A stretch of 64,000 nt of DNA from Phorcus lineatus (GCA_921293015.1 OV121097.1:28865429-28929428); one strand, 5' to 3'; positions 13,599 to 28,300 are shown, counted from the stretch's first letter. Numbers and translations: made by a program. The notes: a model not told the origin generated them from the sequence alone.

Positions 13599-14159
13599 TA
13601 CCATGGATTTCCCAACTAATGGCTGGTGAGGGTGGGAGCCTTCTATTTTTGCTATTGATCTTACAATAGACTTTTGAAAACTATAGAAAAAGTTTGTGAT
13701 TATTAATAGAAAATTTAGAAAGAAAATGAATTATCAAATTGTCAAATATTAGTACAAATACTTCAATTATTGTGCGATAGAAAGAGTAACATTATTTCGT
13801 CACCCCTACGACGGAATATTCCATTGCGGCTTAATAGTACTCGTTACACCGCATACAGATATCGCTAAAATTCTACACGCTGTGAGGAGTTCTAAATGGC
13901 ACTTCATAATATCAGAATGTTATAGGGAATAATATGTACATGTTCATAAAATTTATTTGAAAAAATTGTAGTTTATTTAATTGTTTTTTAGCATCTGTTG
14001 TTAAATGATCTTTCCATTTGAATAAAACAAATAATTTTATGTTCAATGTTTTTTTGGCTTGAATTGAGAATTAAGAACATGCAATGACTATTTTTATGGG
14101 CAAACAACTTCTTTATTTTGTATGTATTGAGAAGAATAAATTCACACACACAAAAATTG

Positions 14160-15330
14160 GTTATTCTTTTGAGAAGAAAATGAAAGAGGGTTTTTAGGGT
14201 AATGCCCCTGTGATCATTTTCTGATCTTTTGAAAACTTGATTGTCCCTAAAGTCAAAGAGTCTTGATACCAGATGTCAGAGTTCACAAGTCTGTAGATCT
14301 TGTGGAGAAGTAAAAAAAGAAAACGTTAATGGATAGATGGATCGATGCAAGGAAGGACACCAAATGCCAAATTTAAATAAATTAGATCAAAAGTTATTTT
14401 TTAGTAAATTGGTGTTTAGGGTGTGCCCCTGGGATCCCCAGTCAGGATATCTTAAAATTCTTACCCTCAGCACTAAGCCACGGAGTCTGTTTACCAGATT
14501 TCAGGTCATAAGATTTATTAGTTCTTGAAAAGAAGTAAAAATAGAGCCATTAGCTCTGTAGGTCATCAGGCTCTCTAAGATTTATTTTACAAATGGCCAA
14601 AATGTCACCATTAAGGGGCCACAGAATCACAAATCAATAGATTATGAGCTCTATAACCTAAGGAGTTAATAACCAAAGTTAAAGCTTTCTTAGCATTTCG
14701 CATTTGGAGAAGAAGATGAAAACAGGCTTTAGGGCAAGGCTACTGTGACCCTTATTAGGGGTAATTAAGTCACCAAATGTATAACGTTTTAAGCTTTCTA
14801 GAACTTTTGCACCTGTCCACCAAATCTTTAAATCAGCTAAGGAGTCTGTACACAAGGTGTCAACTTTCTAGGTCTTTTGCACCTGAAGTAGAAGATGAAA
14901 ATAGCTTTTATAGGGCAAGGCTACAGTGACCTTTAAAAGTGATCACTGGGTCAACAGATCCCCCATCAGAATCCCCTTCACCTGAAGAGTCTGTACACAA
15001 AGTTTTCAGCTTTCTAGACATCTTGCTTCTGGATAAGAAGATGAAAATAGGTTTTCAGGGCTTGGTCCCAGATTTCAGATTTCCTGAGTCAATGGTTCTG
15101 TTGAAGAAAATACAAAAGCCAAGGTGGCCGGACACCATACAATGCCATAAGCTCATCAGGCCTTTCAGGCCAGATGAGATAAAATGAAAAACATTTATGG
15201 ATGGAGGGACAGACACTGCTTGCCTTGACTTGACAGAAGTTCATCACGCTTTTCAGGCCTGATAAGCTAGGTTGCAATGACCTGTACAGATTCTTGCTTT
15301 TCTTATGGCCACAAGGCCAAAGAAAACACA
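14160..15330. repeat. Tandem-core dispersed repeat, block 1
   Basis: Diverged units carry phrases such as GAGTCTGTACACAAGGTGTC, AGCTTTCTAGGTCTTTTGC, AAGAAGATGAAAATAGG and TGTGACC..TTAGGGG..TCACCAAAT. Related blocks occur at 25630-26060, 30080-30590 and 40140-40990. Nothing in them codes for protein. Confidence 0.6.
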
Positions 15331-15739
15331 AAAGGTAATCAACAGACTACAAATATTTTATTACAACAAAGTAAAGGTAAAGAAATTCTTATAACAGCAA
15401 AGTTGTAAAAATCCAGCAATATGAAGGAAAAAACAGAAATAAGGTATTTGTAACTGACATATAGACTTAGTAACAAGAAAACCAGCATTAACAAAAATGA
15501 AAATATATGTAACAGAGATGACTTAAGCCCACTGGCCATGGATAATATACGAGTTACTAACATGTAATATAATAATAATAATAAGCACCTGGATCACTAA
15601 GCTAAACAAAACTAAAATATGAAGAACTTTAGGATACCATTTTAAGGGTCTCTGAGGGGTCGGGTATAGTGAGTTTGGGTTTGGAATGTGATTTTGTTTT
15701 CTGACCCTTCTAAAAGCATGTATTATCAGTGGGGCCTGT

Positions 15740-15986
15740 CATCTTCCCATGCATGGTCTATACTTTCACTAGCCCCAATGACTTGCTAAACAGGCCTTGC
15801 CGATTTTTTAGGCTTGTCAGGCTGCTGCGACGTATCGCTATAGTCCAATGAGAAATCAAATGAGAGTTGCACCTTCTTGCCAAAGAGGTAGCTGCACCCA
15901 AAATACGCATTTTGATGGGTTGCCAGGAAGGTTTGAATAAGCCAGTGATAGGACTGGTGCAATTTAAAGCCATGCAGGGGAAGATG
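15740..15986. mobile_element. MITE family B, copy with perfect 9-bp target duplication
   Basis: The 247-bp element has inverted ends, CATCTTCCCATGCATGG on the left and GCCATGCAGGGGAAGATG on the right. GGGGCCTGT occurs directly on both sides (15731-15739 and 15987-15995), an exact 9-bp target-site duplication. Relatives are at 26859-27121 and, truncated, at 35407-35460. The overlapping minus-strand open frames are chance frames within the element. Confidence 0.85.
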
Positions 15987-18115
15987 GGGGCCTGTTGATT
16001 TTGTATGTCTCATTCCCTCGTAATAAGACTGACCAATTTGACTAAACACTGAATCTGTACACATGGTTTATGATCCACTGTGATCAAGTTTGAATAAGAG
16101 TGGTGGTGTTTATATTTCTTAATTTTCTTGAATGCTTTTTTATAAACATACAATTCAACATCTGATGAATTACATCTACATAGATGTATATATGGATAAA
16201 TAGATATTTCAAGGTTAAATTCAATTGAATATCAATTAATAATGGTTCCTCTTTAAAAAAATTTAAAACTATTTTTCATCATTAATAACTGATTAAAAAT
16301 TTGATATTAGGATGACATATATGCAAAACTTATTTGATAATCTTGATAGATAGATAAAACAAAATACAAAGAACAATGAATGCAATGCATAAAATGGGTT
16401 ACAATTTTAAGTGAAGACATTTGTGTTAATTTTTTTCATGAACAGAGACTAATACACACTTTTAAAAGGAAAATGATATCAAGACTATTCATCATCCAAA
16501 TAAGGGGATGGATTTCGAGGGGTGAAGTTAGAACCCCAATAAAAAAGTTTGATACCCCAGAGTGAAGCCCCTGCCCCTTTCAGATAGAGGAACACCCCCC
16601 TTGACACAAAAAACTTAAATAGTATCAGTATATATTGTCTCTTGTGGATACATTGTGTATCCTGAACCCTCCCAAATATATATATCCTGATATAGTGTCT
16701 AAATGTATCGATGCACTTGTATCGCAAAGTCAATGAAAACAACAATACTATCAATGAATCGTTTTATCACTAATTATTACATACCAATTATATATCGTAA
16801 AAATGAATTTCATAGATTAATTTTTTTAAAAACATAGAAATAATTCTGATGAAAGGAGATTTTTAATTCAATAGACAACTATGAGATGAAATGCTTTTGA
16901 CTAAATATCTATTGCAATGTGTTTTGAAGCTCTGCTTATCATACAACAGAAAGGTACTGATTTAGGATGTAACTGCAAAAGTATTTTGATTATCCAATTG
17001 ATTAATACAAATTAAAAAAACATTTATATGTACTTGAAAAACAATTCTTGATCAAAATCAAAATTGAAAATTTCTTTACAGGATAATAAAAAAAAAATCT
17101 CTATCTCAAGTACTAGAAGTCACATAAATGTATAAAAATGAGAATGTTCTATATGACCATGACATTCAACTTCATCTTCAGCTGATTTTCGTTGTCAAAA
17201 AAGTATAATAAACATTCAAATGTGACAAACACAACAAAAGACACATCTTAAAGATAACAAGAAAACATAAAATGACTTCAATAGAGAAGGTTGATTTCAG
17301 TACTATAATCTCTGCATCTTCCATGTCCAAGCTGACCTCCATGTTGTCTAAATAGTATTCGCAATAGCTGCCTGCCTGGTAGCCAATATTCTGGTTCATT
17401 TAAGATGGGGCTTGTTGGAGAAGAAGACAGGAAGCCTGCCTGACCTGTGTGATTTAAATTATTATGTGTTTTCTCACTGTAAGCTAGTGAATATTTTCAG
17501 GAGTCTGGTTAATTTTTCAAACCACAAGCCCTGCTTATCAGTAAGAACTAATCATTAATTCGAACACTGAGTGTTCATAGACAGTTTAGTGGGACAGAAA
17601 GGTTATATTCAGATTAGTGAGATTAATTTGGTCATATATTTTTTATTTATTCAAACAAAAGCATTTTGGCTGTTGAATTGATAGTACTAAACCATAGTAA
17701 AGTACTGGATAGTAAAACTACTGGAATCACTGAAAAGGGAATATTTAGGATTCACTACTTGCATGAAGAACAACCTACCCTTGAATCTGTGAGGACCAAC
17801 TACGACAATCTATAGAAATAACATTGTGAAATAAATGGTACTTCTTTATTGAATGGCATCCGAGTCAGAGTTAGTAAAGTAAAATTCAATCAGGGTCCTT
17901 TTTTGATTGTGGCTATATTTCTTAACTCTGTGAAAAACTACCTGGCATACTAAACAGATCAGATTTATGACATTATAAAGGTCAGCAGTGGGTTTGAAGA
18001 CGCAGTTGCAGAGGAAGTAGAAAAAAAGAGGAAGACATACTCTTCTATGACCTCAAATCTTTCTGACCTTTAAAAAATCATTTCATATAAAAACTAGACC
18101 TGTGTATCCTGGCCA

Positions 18116-18200
18116 TAGTGGCGAGACGATAGATCCCGATTCTAGTTTTATTAGGTGAGACGATATACATCGATACTATCGATGAATCGTTACACCACTA
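18116..18200. mobile_element. Short inverted-repeat element, hAT-like ends
   Basis: The 85-bp element has ends TAGTGGCGAGACGATAG and, on the opposite strand, TAGTGGTGTAACGATTC. TAGTGG/CAGTGG ends with an ACGAT core resemble hAT-derived MITEs. I could not see a clear 8-bp target duplication, so the class is tentative. Confidence 0.45.
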
Positions 18201-18439
18201 TATAAAAACAGTAGGAGAAAATAAGTAGGAGAGTGAATCTTAAATCTAATCTTAACCAGGCCCAGTCTCAATCAGTTGCTAATCCAAACCTTGCTGCAAG
18301 CTGTCCAAGTTCCAGGGTTGGTCTCAGCGTCCTCCCTGGCCATCATCTCCAGGTACTAGAGACCCATACTTCCGCCAAAATGTGAAGCTTTTTCATAAGC
18401 ACTGTCAAAATTGCAGTTCCAATGGAATGCAAATCCTTC

Positions 18440-18850
18440 AGTCCACTGATGTGGTGGCACGTGGTCCTGTGCGTAGCTCAGTTGACCGCTATCAGTGAAG
18501 TTCAGCAACATCTGGCTTGGCTCGCTGGATGGGTTGGTTACCCGATCATTGCTGTATTAACTGCGAGTTCAAGGGTTATTCCCTGCCCCACACTGAGGCA
18601 CGGGTTGAGAAGCTTGTGGTGTCTCCTTAGGCAAGAGACTTTATTCAAAATGTGCCTCTGTTCACCCAGCAGTACTAATTGGGTACTTGGTGTAGAATGT
18701 GTTGGAGGTGACCTTTAAGCGCTGTAACCGGCAGCTTGGGTTAGACCAGGGTAATAATGCAGGGAGCGCCTTGAGCATGCATTCGGTGTGGATAAGTGCG
18801 CTATTTAAATACCCCTAATTATTATTACTAAGGCGATCTCGACGTTGCTA
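18440..18850 (+). repeat. SINE-like element
   Basis: The 5' part has tRNA-like promoter sequence (GCGTAGCTCAGTTG as an A-box-like stretch and GTTCAAGGGTTATTCC as a B-box-like stretch). The body contains GCAAGAGACTTTATTC and CACCCAGCAGTACTAATTGG, blocks common to a broad class of animal SINEs. It ends with GATAAGTGCGCTATTTAAAT and an ATTATTATT tail. Boundaries are approximate. Confidence 0.65.
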
Positions 18851-19321
18851 TTGGTTCATGGATGTAGTTTTGTAAGAAGATTTCTGATTGGACTAGAAGG
18901 TCTGGGTGTAGTACACTGACAGCCTTGTACAGAAAAGTGACAAAATACAGCAAACTTTGATTAGCTGGTGACTGAGACTGGTGCAGGAATATGCATCATG
19001 TTTTTTTTTTTCATTTTGTTTCTTTGATGTTCAACACTCAGTGAATTAGATATGTATATTGGTTCTTTCTAAATATCTGAGAATTTGTTGTATTTTCTCA
19101 TATTCAGAAAGAACCAAGCTTGTGCGTCTCTCTCAATCTCATTACCATTTCATTAAACTTTGTGGTTTTTACACATTGCTTAATTTTGATAAAAATCACA
19201 GTATACCTTTTGACTAGAATTTAAGTAATTATTGACAAAATTTCACAACAAAAAAGAATAGTAACTTTTTAAAAAAGAAGTGATAGAAATTTTCATCAGC
19301 ACAATCCCGAGATTCATTTTT

Positions 19322-22300
19322 TCAGCAAAATGGTTCTGAGTCAGACGCGGATGTTTTTGAACTTTTAGCATAAGATCCACTAGCAAGACCAGAGTCCGAG
19401 TTTGGATCTACAGAAACGGTTCCCTCTTCTAGATAGTTGGTGCCCAGGAGGTGGGTAGACTCTTCGATTTCAGGTTCTTTGCCATGGTTAATTCCATCTT
19501 CCAGCTCACCCGTATCCACTGTGATACGACTAGGCTTCTGACCTTGACCTTGTGTCAGTTGCGCCCTCTGCTGTGTTTTCTCTTGGAGTCGATGATTCAG
19601 TTCTCTCACACGATCTTCCATCTGTTAAAGGATTATGACTATTGGGTTAAGTTTAGTGAATGACTCAAGTTACCATGTTTGAATGTTTACAATGTAAAAG
19701 GAAATAGCTATCCTTGAAATAAAATATTTAGCATTTACAGGAAATAATTTGTTTAGGTGTTCTTTATAGCAATAGTTACATGAAAAAAATGGTTAAATAT
19801 TTCAAATTCATATATTTACAAAGTTTATTTATCTATATATTATGAATGATTTGAATTGCTGTCAAAGTGACCAGTGCCACATTATCAATTGGCTATTTTT
19901 CCAAATCACAATATGATATTAATGGGGTAATCTGAGATAAGTCAATGACTAAAGATAAATTTTCCAAAAATATAACCTACAAATATTTAGCTAAAAAGTT
20001 AAAACAATATCCTTTTCTGTTCTGGGTAAACAGACTGGAGTCCAAAAATTCTTCTGAAGGGTTATGGACACTTTTTGTTAAATTCGAAATCTAGGTGGGA
20101 CTTCAAATCAACCTACCTCTGCGATCTGTTTCTTGAGTTGTTCATTCTCGGCCAGGAGGCGCTGATGTCTTTCTTCCTCCTCACGACTCACCAGCGAGTC
20201 CGTCAGTGACCTCACTTCCTGTCCGTTGCGCTGAGGGTTTCGCACGATCTCAATCATCTGGAAAGGTTTTTGACCAAAAATACTCACTAAATTTTTAAAT
20301 ACAAATAAGTGGAATGTATGAAATCACAAGATTTTACAGTAGATATCACTTGTGTTGGATTAGTTTTGGTATGCCAGTTTAAGTTTAAGATTAATAAACA
20401 CTCTTTTGCTGATAAACATCAAGGATGATTTTGGACGAAAAATAAGATTTCACACTCATATCAAATCAGGTTGAATATAGTTAAATTAATCAAATTATGT
20501 TGATAAATACTGAACAAAAACAGTTATGTATACAAAACATAAACATTTTAAAATTTTGAATATTTCTCCATTGACACATAATAAAATATTGATTATATTA
20601 AAATGTTCTATAATATTTTATCCAGCATATTTGACAAAAGGGGACATTTTCAAAATGGGGATGTGAATCCCTTGACCACACCCCTATGAATCTCAAATGA
20701 TTCTCTACATGTATAAATAAATAATATCACCTTTGGAGCGAAGATGAGGCCCATGGACAGAAAGCTACACATAACGATGGCGAGAGCTACAAATGCGAAG
20801 GTTGCGTCCTCTTGGTTTCCGATGATGAGAGAGATCGGGGCGGTGATCACACACAGGACCTGTGCAGAAAATAATCAAATATGATTCTAATTGAACATTA
20901 GGGACAGAGATGATCTCTCTAACATGATGATGAAAGCCTTGATTTAACTGTTTCAAAAAAGAAACAACATTTTCAACTAAATGAGACAGCAAAAACAGCT
21001 GGTTGAAAAGGGAACCCTAACAGAGGCCAAAATCAATGATTATGGATCAAAACATATTTCTTAAGTTATAATTTGTTATTGAAAACGGACAATAGCTTTG
21101 CAAATGGCTCGAAAGAAATTAAGGAAACTTATTTACAGCAGACACGATGAAAAATATGGTTTGGTAGTGTCATTTAACTAATATTAATGTAAATGGGAAG
21201 CAAATTTTCAACTTCTTTATGTCAATATAGTCTTTTCTGATAACCATTGATAACAAGAAAACATAATTATTTTGGCATTATAGAGATAAAGATAATTTTG
21301 GGAGGTGATTTGAACTTAACTCAGAACGTACGATGGCTTGGTTCATTGTTACAGCCACACAATAAAAATTAGTTAACATACTCTGTGTCACTTCAACAAC
21401 TTACCATAACCAGTCATATATTTCATTATTTGATAATATTATCAAAGTCAAAAAATTCTATTGTTATCTTTCTGAATACTTTGACGTAAAAATAGTCCAA
21501 CAGGGTTGTGGAATATTAAATACATAACTTACCACAACATTGTAGATGGCCATCCCCACAAATCTGGAATCGTTGACTTGTTTTAGTTTCACACTTCGTG
21601 TCTCATAGGCAAGGAAAATACCAAATATCAGTAGAATTCCTTTGTAGCCAAACAGGACACCTGTGACAAAAAGAAAACGGGAAATGTTTTGTATTCATAT
21701 AAACTGATTTACTGTATAGAATCATAAAATTTAATACAAGTAGTTCAGATATCTTTAATAAGTTTCATTTAGCATGAGTAATAACCCACATACTTCCTTA
21801 TTCTAGGTGTTCTAAATATGTTGATACACTAAATTAACTTACATACTACTATTTATCTTATTCAAGTCAAAACAAGCACGCTTAGAATTGTCACTTATTG
21901 AAAAAGAGTCGGTAAGTTGTCTTGATTTCTTTACAGGAGGCCAAAATTTTGATGGAAGAACCTCAACATTGCAGTGTAAGGGAGATAACTCTACTGAATG
22001 AATTATTGTTGGGCACTATCACAACCATTAAAAGACATTTCTTAGTAGTAGGGTATATATCTAAATAATCGATACAAAATAAGGGATATAACTCAAGCAA
22101 GGAAGATAATAATGGACACAGAACAACAGAGCTAAGAAAAGGAGAAAAAACAATGTAAGGGAGACAACTCTAAGTAAGGGAGATAACTCCAAAGCATACC
22201 AAGCCAGACTGTGAGATTTTCAGAATGGCAGTGTTCCAACTGAGGTTTGAGTTGAATGTCCTCCTCTGTGTCGGTGGGAGTCTCGAGACTGAAGAACTCT

Positions 22301-25300
22301 AGGTCACGTTGTAGAGGGTCGAGAACCTGCCACACGACCAGCACGCTGACGTCAAGGAGAAAGAGGATCGCTACCACGATGTACAACTCCCAGCTCTGCA
22401 CTGACTGTAATAATGGAGCCATAAAGATTCTGGGTGAAGTTTTAATTAAAAGAATTAAAGGCACTGCAGAGCGGTTTTTTTTAACCTTTCAATTGTTCCC
22501 AAAAAATGTTTATGCAAAATGTAATATCTTTGATTGGTCATGCAATTTTCTCATTACTCGACCCAATCATTCGTAGTAGAGGGATTATCACCTGTCAGGT
22601 GAAAACTCCAAGTGGCCATTTTAGTGTGAATACTTTTTAATAATTTGAGTAAGGGAAAAGTGTTTTCATAACTAAACCAAACTTGGTACTTTTATTTTTG
22701 ATTGGTAACATTTGTTTCCTTCATTGTTAGATCACTTTATTTCTCTAAGAGAAGATGCTACCATGCTTTTGAGGGCTTATTCTATTTTCCTATTCATCAA
22801 ATAAATCAAAGACAAAAGATCAAATCATTCTGGCAGTGTAATGACCATACTTTAAAACATTGCTCAACTTCCACTTCAAGGCTTATTCACGCCTTGCTGT
22901 ATTTCGTCAAATTTGTTTAACCAGCTCTTATGCGTACTGAGTCTAAACTTGATTGTGTAATCAGAAATTTTCTTGAGCTCCCTACTAAATTTGGAGAGAA
23001 TATATTCTTGCACAAGGCTCATATTAGTAAGCGATTGAGACGGGTGCAAGTTATGCCTCCTTTAGGAAATTGTTAAACTTTTGTGTTCAATTTTTATAAA
23101 ACAAATTAATGATTTAATCTGTTTTTACCATTCACCAAAATATATCAGAGACAGAAGAATAAATAGTTCTGACAGAGTGATGTTCCTACCTCAAAAGTAT
23201 GTGAAGTCAACCATTTTAACTATCTTAAAGCCTACAAGAGCAGTTTGATATTAACATTTTGTTTTATCAATTCAAAACTATAATTTCAATCCAAAAATTT
23301 TGAGTAAAAACAAAAGAAGAGTAAATATGACCTGAAATTTTCATCAATTTATTCGGTAGCTCCCACTCTCATTCTGCTTTTTTTTTTTAAAAAGTTAACA
23401 GATAATAGTTTTATTTATTTATCAAATAGCTCAATAGAACTACTCCTATTGAAAACTGATAGAGACGTACATGAATTAGGTCAAAGATTCCTTACCTTGC
23501 GATCCTTCTTGCGTGAGGTGGTGAGTTGATGTACTGTCCATATCTTAGAGAACATGCTTCCGTAACCCAAGGTGAACCCTATCGACAGTAGCCACGCCTC
23601 CACCTGATCGTGTAGAGAGAGGCGTGTCATAAATGGGTGTGTCATAAGGTGAATAAGATCAAACCTTATCTACTTATATAATCACAAAGGCTCTAAAAAC
23701 ATTCAATCAACACCCATGATTATAACCCTTTTTCGTGGTGTTCTGATATCATCAAACATACTCAGCCACCCTGACATTTTTTCCAAAAAGCGAGCATAAA
23801 ATGCCTGACAACCTAGAATACTGGGATCCGCCATTGAACGTTGTTGAGTCATCTCAACATATAAATATGCGATCTGAACATCAAAAATATAATAATATAT
23901 ATACTGATGTGTATGATAATATTAACCTTCTACCTCACTTAACTAGATAATCATCGTATTTTTCAAAAACAAAATTATCCTCTGATAATTGTAAAATTGA
24001 TAGCAAATTACTAATTATATCAGTGAAATAACTATATCACTTTACACCCCTTGGGAAGTTATTTCCTTTGTTTTATTTGAAGGTTATATGCCATAACCAC
24101 CATGTGCGCAGGTTGGTTATCTCATAACTACCATGGTCGGTTATGAGTGAGTACATGAGTTGCGGTTTAACGTGCTTTTTTAACAACATTTCAGATATTA
24201 AACACCTGTCGGTTATGAGATTTTCAATGTGTACAAACAAATTGAATTGTAAAATTTTGCAACTTCAACAAGCTAGAAATTTAAGATTTATAAAGGGCAT
24301 AAGTGGAATTCGAACCCGGAACCTCTCTATTGTCAAGCAACACCTCTACCACTTGAGCTAACGAGGATCCATGTCAGCCGAGGTACTTTTTGTTGTGTCA
24401 TGTCTACACTGATTTCCCCATGTATATATATATATAAGTAATAGGTTTTGTATATTTTTAATGTAAAGGGTCTAGTTTTTAGCTTTAAAATCTAAAGCAG
24501 GCGTGTATTGTAAATATTCTATGTGACTCGTTCGGTCAGAAAACATAAAGCCGCAAAGTTTTAAAATATAACGTTTATAAATGCGATATTTAAGAATAAC
24601 TTAGTTAAAAATTATTCTACGAATGTTCCGCGGGAGTGTAAGCCAAATAATGACCCGATTGCCTCGTGTTATGGCAATAAACTCGGCTCGGGCTACGCCC
24701 TCGCGAGTTTATTTGCCATAACCGCTCGGCACCGGGTCATTATTTACTACATAATGTGTGACCACTGTGGGCAGCTCGTCAAGTACATAAAGTTACAGTG
24801 AAATAAGTCTGTTTCAACATAAAACATAACTATTGGTATCATTTCCCTTCACAAATATCATGAATAACTCATGTTGTCAGTTGAGAAGTTTATATCTATG
24901 ATAAAATCAACTTTTCTACCTGTCTGGATATGATAAGCAAGGTATTTGCCCTATACAAATCATTATGAAACTAAAGAAGTTGCCAAACACACCTGACAGA
25001 TTCCAGGGTACGTTTCCGGAGAAACGTATTTTCCGTCCAATCCGAGCAGGAAGATGCAGAAGAGACACAGCATACAGCCAATCACAGTGAGGCTGTTGAT
25101 ACTCGGCTGGGAGAAGGCCACACACCTGTAACACACCTGGATATCACTCTTTTATCTTTCTAACTAATCAACTACGTACTTTATATACGATAATTGCCGT
25201 GTATACCATTCTAGTCCGTAAGTGGGTCAATTTTGTAAAACTTGGCTTTACCACTTAAAATTACCTCTGCCGGCATTAGGACCTTTCTTGTCATTTTGCA

Positions 25301-28300
25301 TATTGAAATCTGCATTGTACCTTCTGTGTCTGTTTGTGTAGTTGAATACAAGGCAAGCAGCTCCAACAAATATTCCGAGAGCAGCAAGACCACACATAGC
25401 AAAGTACAGCCATTTTGATATCACTCGGAGGAAATCGATCACTTCAGTTCTATCTGGTGGCGGTTTACCTCCTGTAGAAGTGTACAGTAAACTTTTTTGA
25501 AACATATATGGATTAAGTTTGCACAAAATCTTTTCTTTAATTATTGAAGTTTTAAAAGAAAAAATTAAACAGTCTTAAAAGAATATACATATTACAAACC
25601 ATATTAGATAAGAAATCTTTAAACTACATCAAGCTTTCAAGGTCTTCTCATTCTGAAGAAGATGAAATTAGTCTAAAGGATATGACCCCTGTGATCACCA
25701 TTAATGGCCCAAGGATTCAGCTCAATCTACAATCCAAAATCCTTATTTTCAAAGAAGTTCTACACATAATTTCAACTCTCTTCATCTTCTCCTTCAGCAA
25801 AAGAAGATGAAAATAGATTTAAGGTAATGCCCCTTAGGCCCTTATTAGGGAAACAGAATCACAAAATCTACAAATAATAATCTTACTGGAAAAATTAAAT
25901 GTACATAAAATGTAGACTCTCTACAATCAGTGGTTCTGGAGAAAAAATTGAAAAGGTAAAAGATTTGTGGACAGACAGAGACCAGCTGCTATGCTATGCC
26001 ATGCCACAAGCCAATCCAGACTTTAAGTATTGATAAGCTTAAAAACCTATTCAAATAATTAAAATAGCTGGAAATGAAAACTTCAAGCTCATTAAGGTAA
26101 AAATCACTGACACTAGTAAGAAAGAAGTAAAGACATGGATGTCAGACTTAGATACTTAGATTCACGACCCCTGACTGTACATGACAAGAAAAAGTAGTCA
26201 CTCACCTATCCACTTTTCTCTATCAAACCAGGTCAGGTTGTCTGCCATTGAATCATAATAGCCAAGTTTATAGTATGTTCCGTCTGAAATGTTAAAATGA
26301 ATGTAATGTTTTTAGAACGGAAGCACTGAGTCAACAATATAAACTGACAACTTCCGCTTGACAACGATAAAAGAATCTGTATCGAATCGTCGCAAACCTC
26401 CGAATAAAGAAGTTGTCATCCATAAATATTTGTACTTAATTTAAACTGAGATCATTTTGTTAAGGCATATAAACTGAAAGATGAGATTTGAAAAACATTG
26501 ATGGTCTGACAAGGGAATTGTCAAAAAGAGTGCCCAGATTGGTATTTCTGTAGATGTATTATTCTAGATATGATAAGAAAAAGGTAAATTCGAACACCAT
26601 CTCAAATTACAAATTATTTGTATATTGAGCGACCTACCCAGAAATTAAAACATCGTCACATTGTAAAATCCTTAAATCTGAATGATTGAAATTGCAAACC
26701 AAGACAGCATATCTTCGACAATCGTAAACATTTAAATATTTGTCTTGTCGATATAACATATGAGTAGAATAACTATCAATTTGGTGCAAAGTAAGGCCAT
26801 AAGTTTTATAATGGGAAAGATAACCTAAAACAAATATTAAACTTTGGCTAATTTCATTCATCTTCCCACGCATGGCCTATTCTTACACTAAATCCAATAA
26901 CTTGCTAAGATAGGCCTTGCCGCAATTTCTGTACTTTATTTGTGTTTATCGCCAAGGCTGCTTGAAGGATCACGAAAGTTCGTTGAGAAATTATATGAGA
27001 AAGCAACTTTTCGCCGAAGTGGGCGCTACACTCAAAACATGTATTTTGACTGGTTGGCAGCAAGGTTTGAATAAGCCGGTGATAGAGACTGGTGAAATTG
27101 AAAGCCATGCAGGGGAAGATGAACTTGATAATGAGGAATATCTATTGACAGCTACGTCAGAGAACTCACTTATCATCTGTTCCACCTGGGTCCAGGCTAT
27201 TCTGTCTCCTTGTGAGGAGAAGGCCACATTGCCCTGGAAAATCAGACATTACACATTGCAAGAGAGTAATAAATCATTCTATTTATCATCAATGATTACT
27301 GGCCATTATGAACAGGGTTTTTTGCTTAAAAAATTGCGCAACCGAAAAGAAAGTATCCGGGAGAAAATTAGTACATTTTCATTACCATATGGAATTCTCA
27401 CAACATGACACCAACAGTTTCAGTTCAGTTTCAAAATAAACTTATAAACTAAAAAACCTATTAATTTTAAGACTTTAAAAAGATTTTTTAAGCTCTCCTA
27501 GCACCAAGATAGCCATTGATAAATATTTTAGAAAAAAAACATGCCTTTGACAATCATAGCAAAGTAACCTCCAATATCATGGGCCTGTATTTAAGAAAAG
27601 AATTATGAAAAGCGACTGACATACTTACAGATACTCCTAGGAACTTAGTTGTGTTCATGGCCGAGTAAATTTGGTTGGTGATCTTCTTGTTGTAATAGTC
27701 AAAATCTTCCAGCTTCATTCCTTTGTCAGCAAGTCTGAAATAAGTGAGGGGGGAAACGCTTTATTTTGAGTGAAATTAAGCATCATTGCATAATTATGCA
27801 TAATGTATGAAAGGTTTAATGTAAATAAATGGAAGAATATTACTGCAGTCAAATATATTGTTATAAAGTGTTTTAGAAAAAGTGCTTGAAAATGGTAAAC
27901 CTTGGCAATTAATTCTGATTTAGGCTTCAAGCAGTATTGGATGAAAATCCTAAATGAGTATAAATATACGACTTAAATCAAAGATAACATTATTCGAAAA
28001 TATTGCATTGCATTAATGTACATAGATGTAAGAACTTAACATTAAAGAAATTGATGGTTATTATGTCTTGTAGAATAACTATGGGAAAATGGTAATAGTA
28101 TTTAAATGTATGCACTTTGCTTCAATTAGTTCTCTGATCATTTAGGGAGGTAGATATACTTCAGAGAAAGGTCAATGTTGAAGGAACCTACTTTGCTGCA
28201 GTGATGTTGAGAGCAAAGGCAAGAGCCCAAATGGCATCGTACGCCAGCGGCGCTTCGGGGTATCCTGCAACTTGACTTGTATCCGTGACGTTCAACTTCT

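Larger units (their letters stand above)
13552..19321. other. Intergenic region between SYF1 and the GABA-B receptor gene
   Basis: The region holds the SYF1 promoter side (13552-13700), a tandem-core repeat block (14160-15330), MITE family B (15740-15986), a short hAT-like inverted-repeat element (18116-18200), a SINE (~18440-18850) and the GABA-B receptor 3' UTR side (from 19321 downward). Stretches 15990-18110 and 18860-19320 are AT-rich with no supported feature. Scattered open frames here are short and lack family resemblance. Confidence 0.7.

Noticed and set aside
15758-16064. Two overlapping minus-strand open frames of 71 and 92 codons
   Set aside because: Both lie largely inside MITE family B; a related frame shape occurs in the other copy because of shared repeat sequence, not coding.
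24295-24375. Functional tRNA gene
   Set aside because: A and B boxes are present, but acceptor and anticodon stems do not pair, so it is scored as a tRNA-like remnant.
25265-25320. Alternative donor extending the GABA-B receptor TM1 exon by 56 bp
   Set aside because: The extension would shift frame into the next exon. The shorter donor gives an alignment without gaps to other GABA-B subunits.
26917-27408. 163-codon plus-strand open frame
   Set aside because: It runs through MITE family B and then antisense to a GABA-B receptor exon (27170-27233). It has no family resemblance and is a chance frame.
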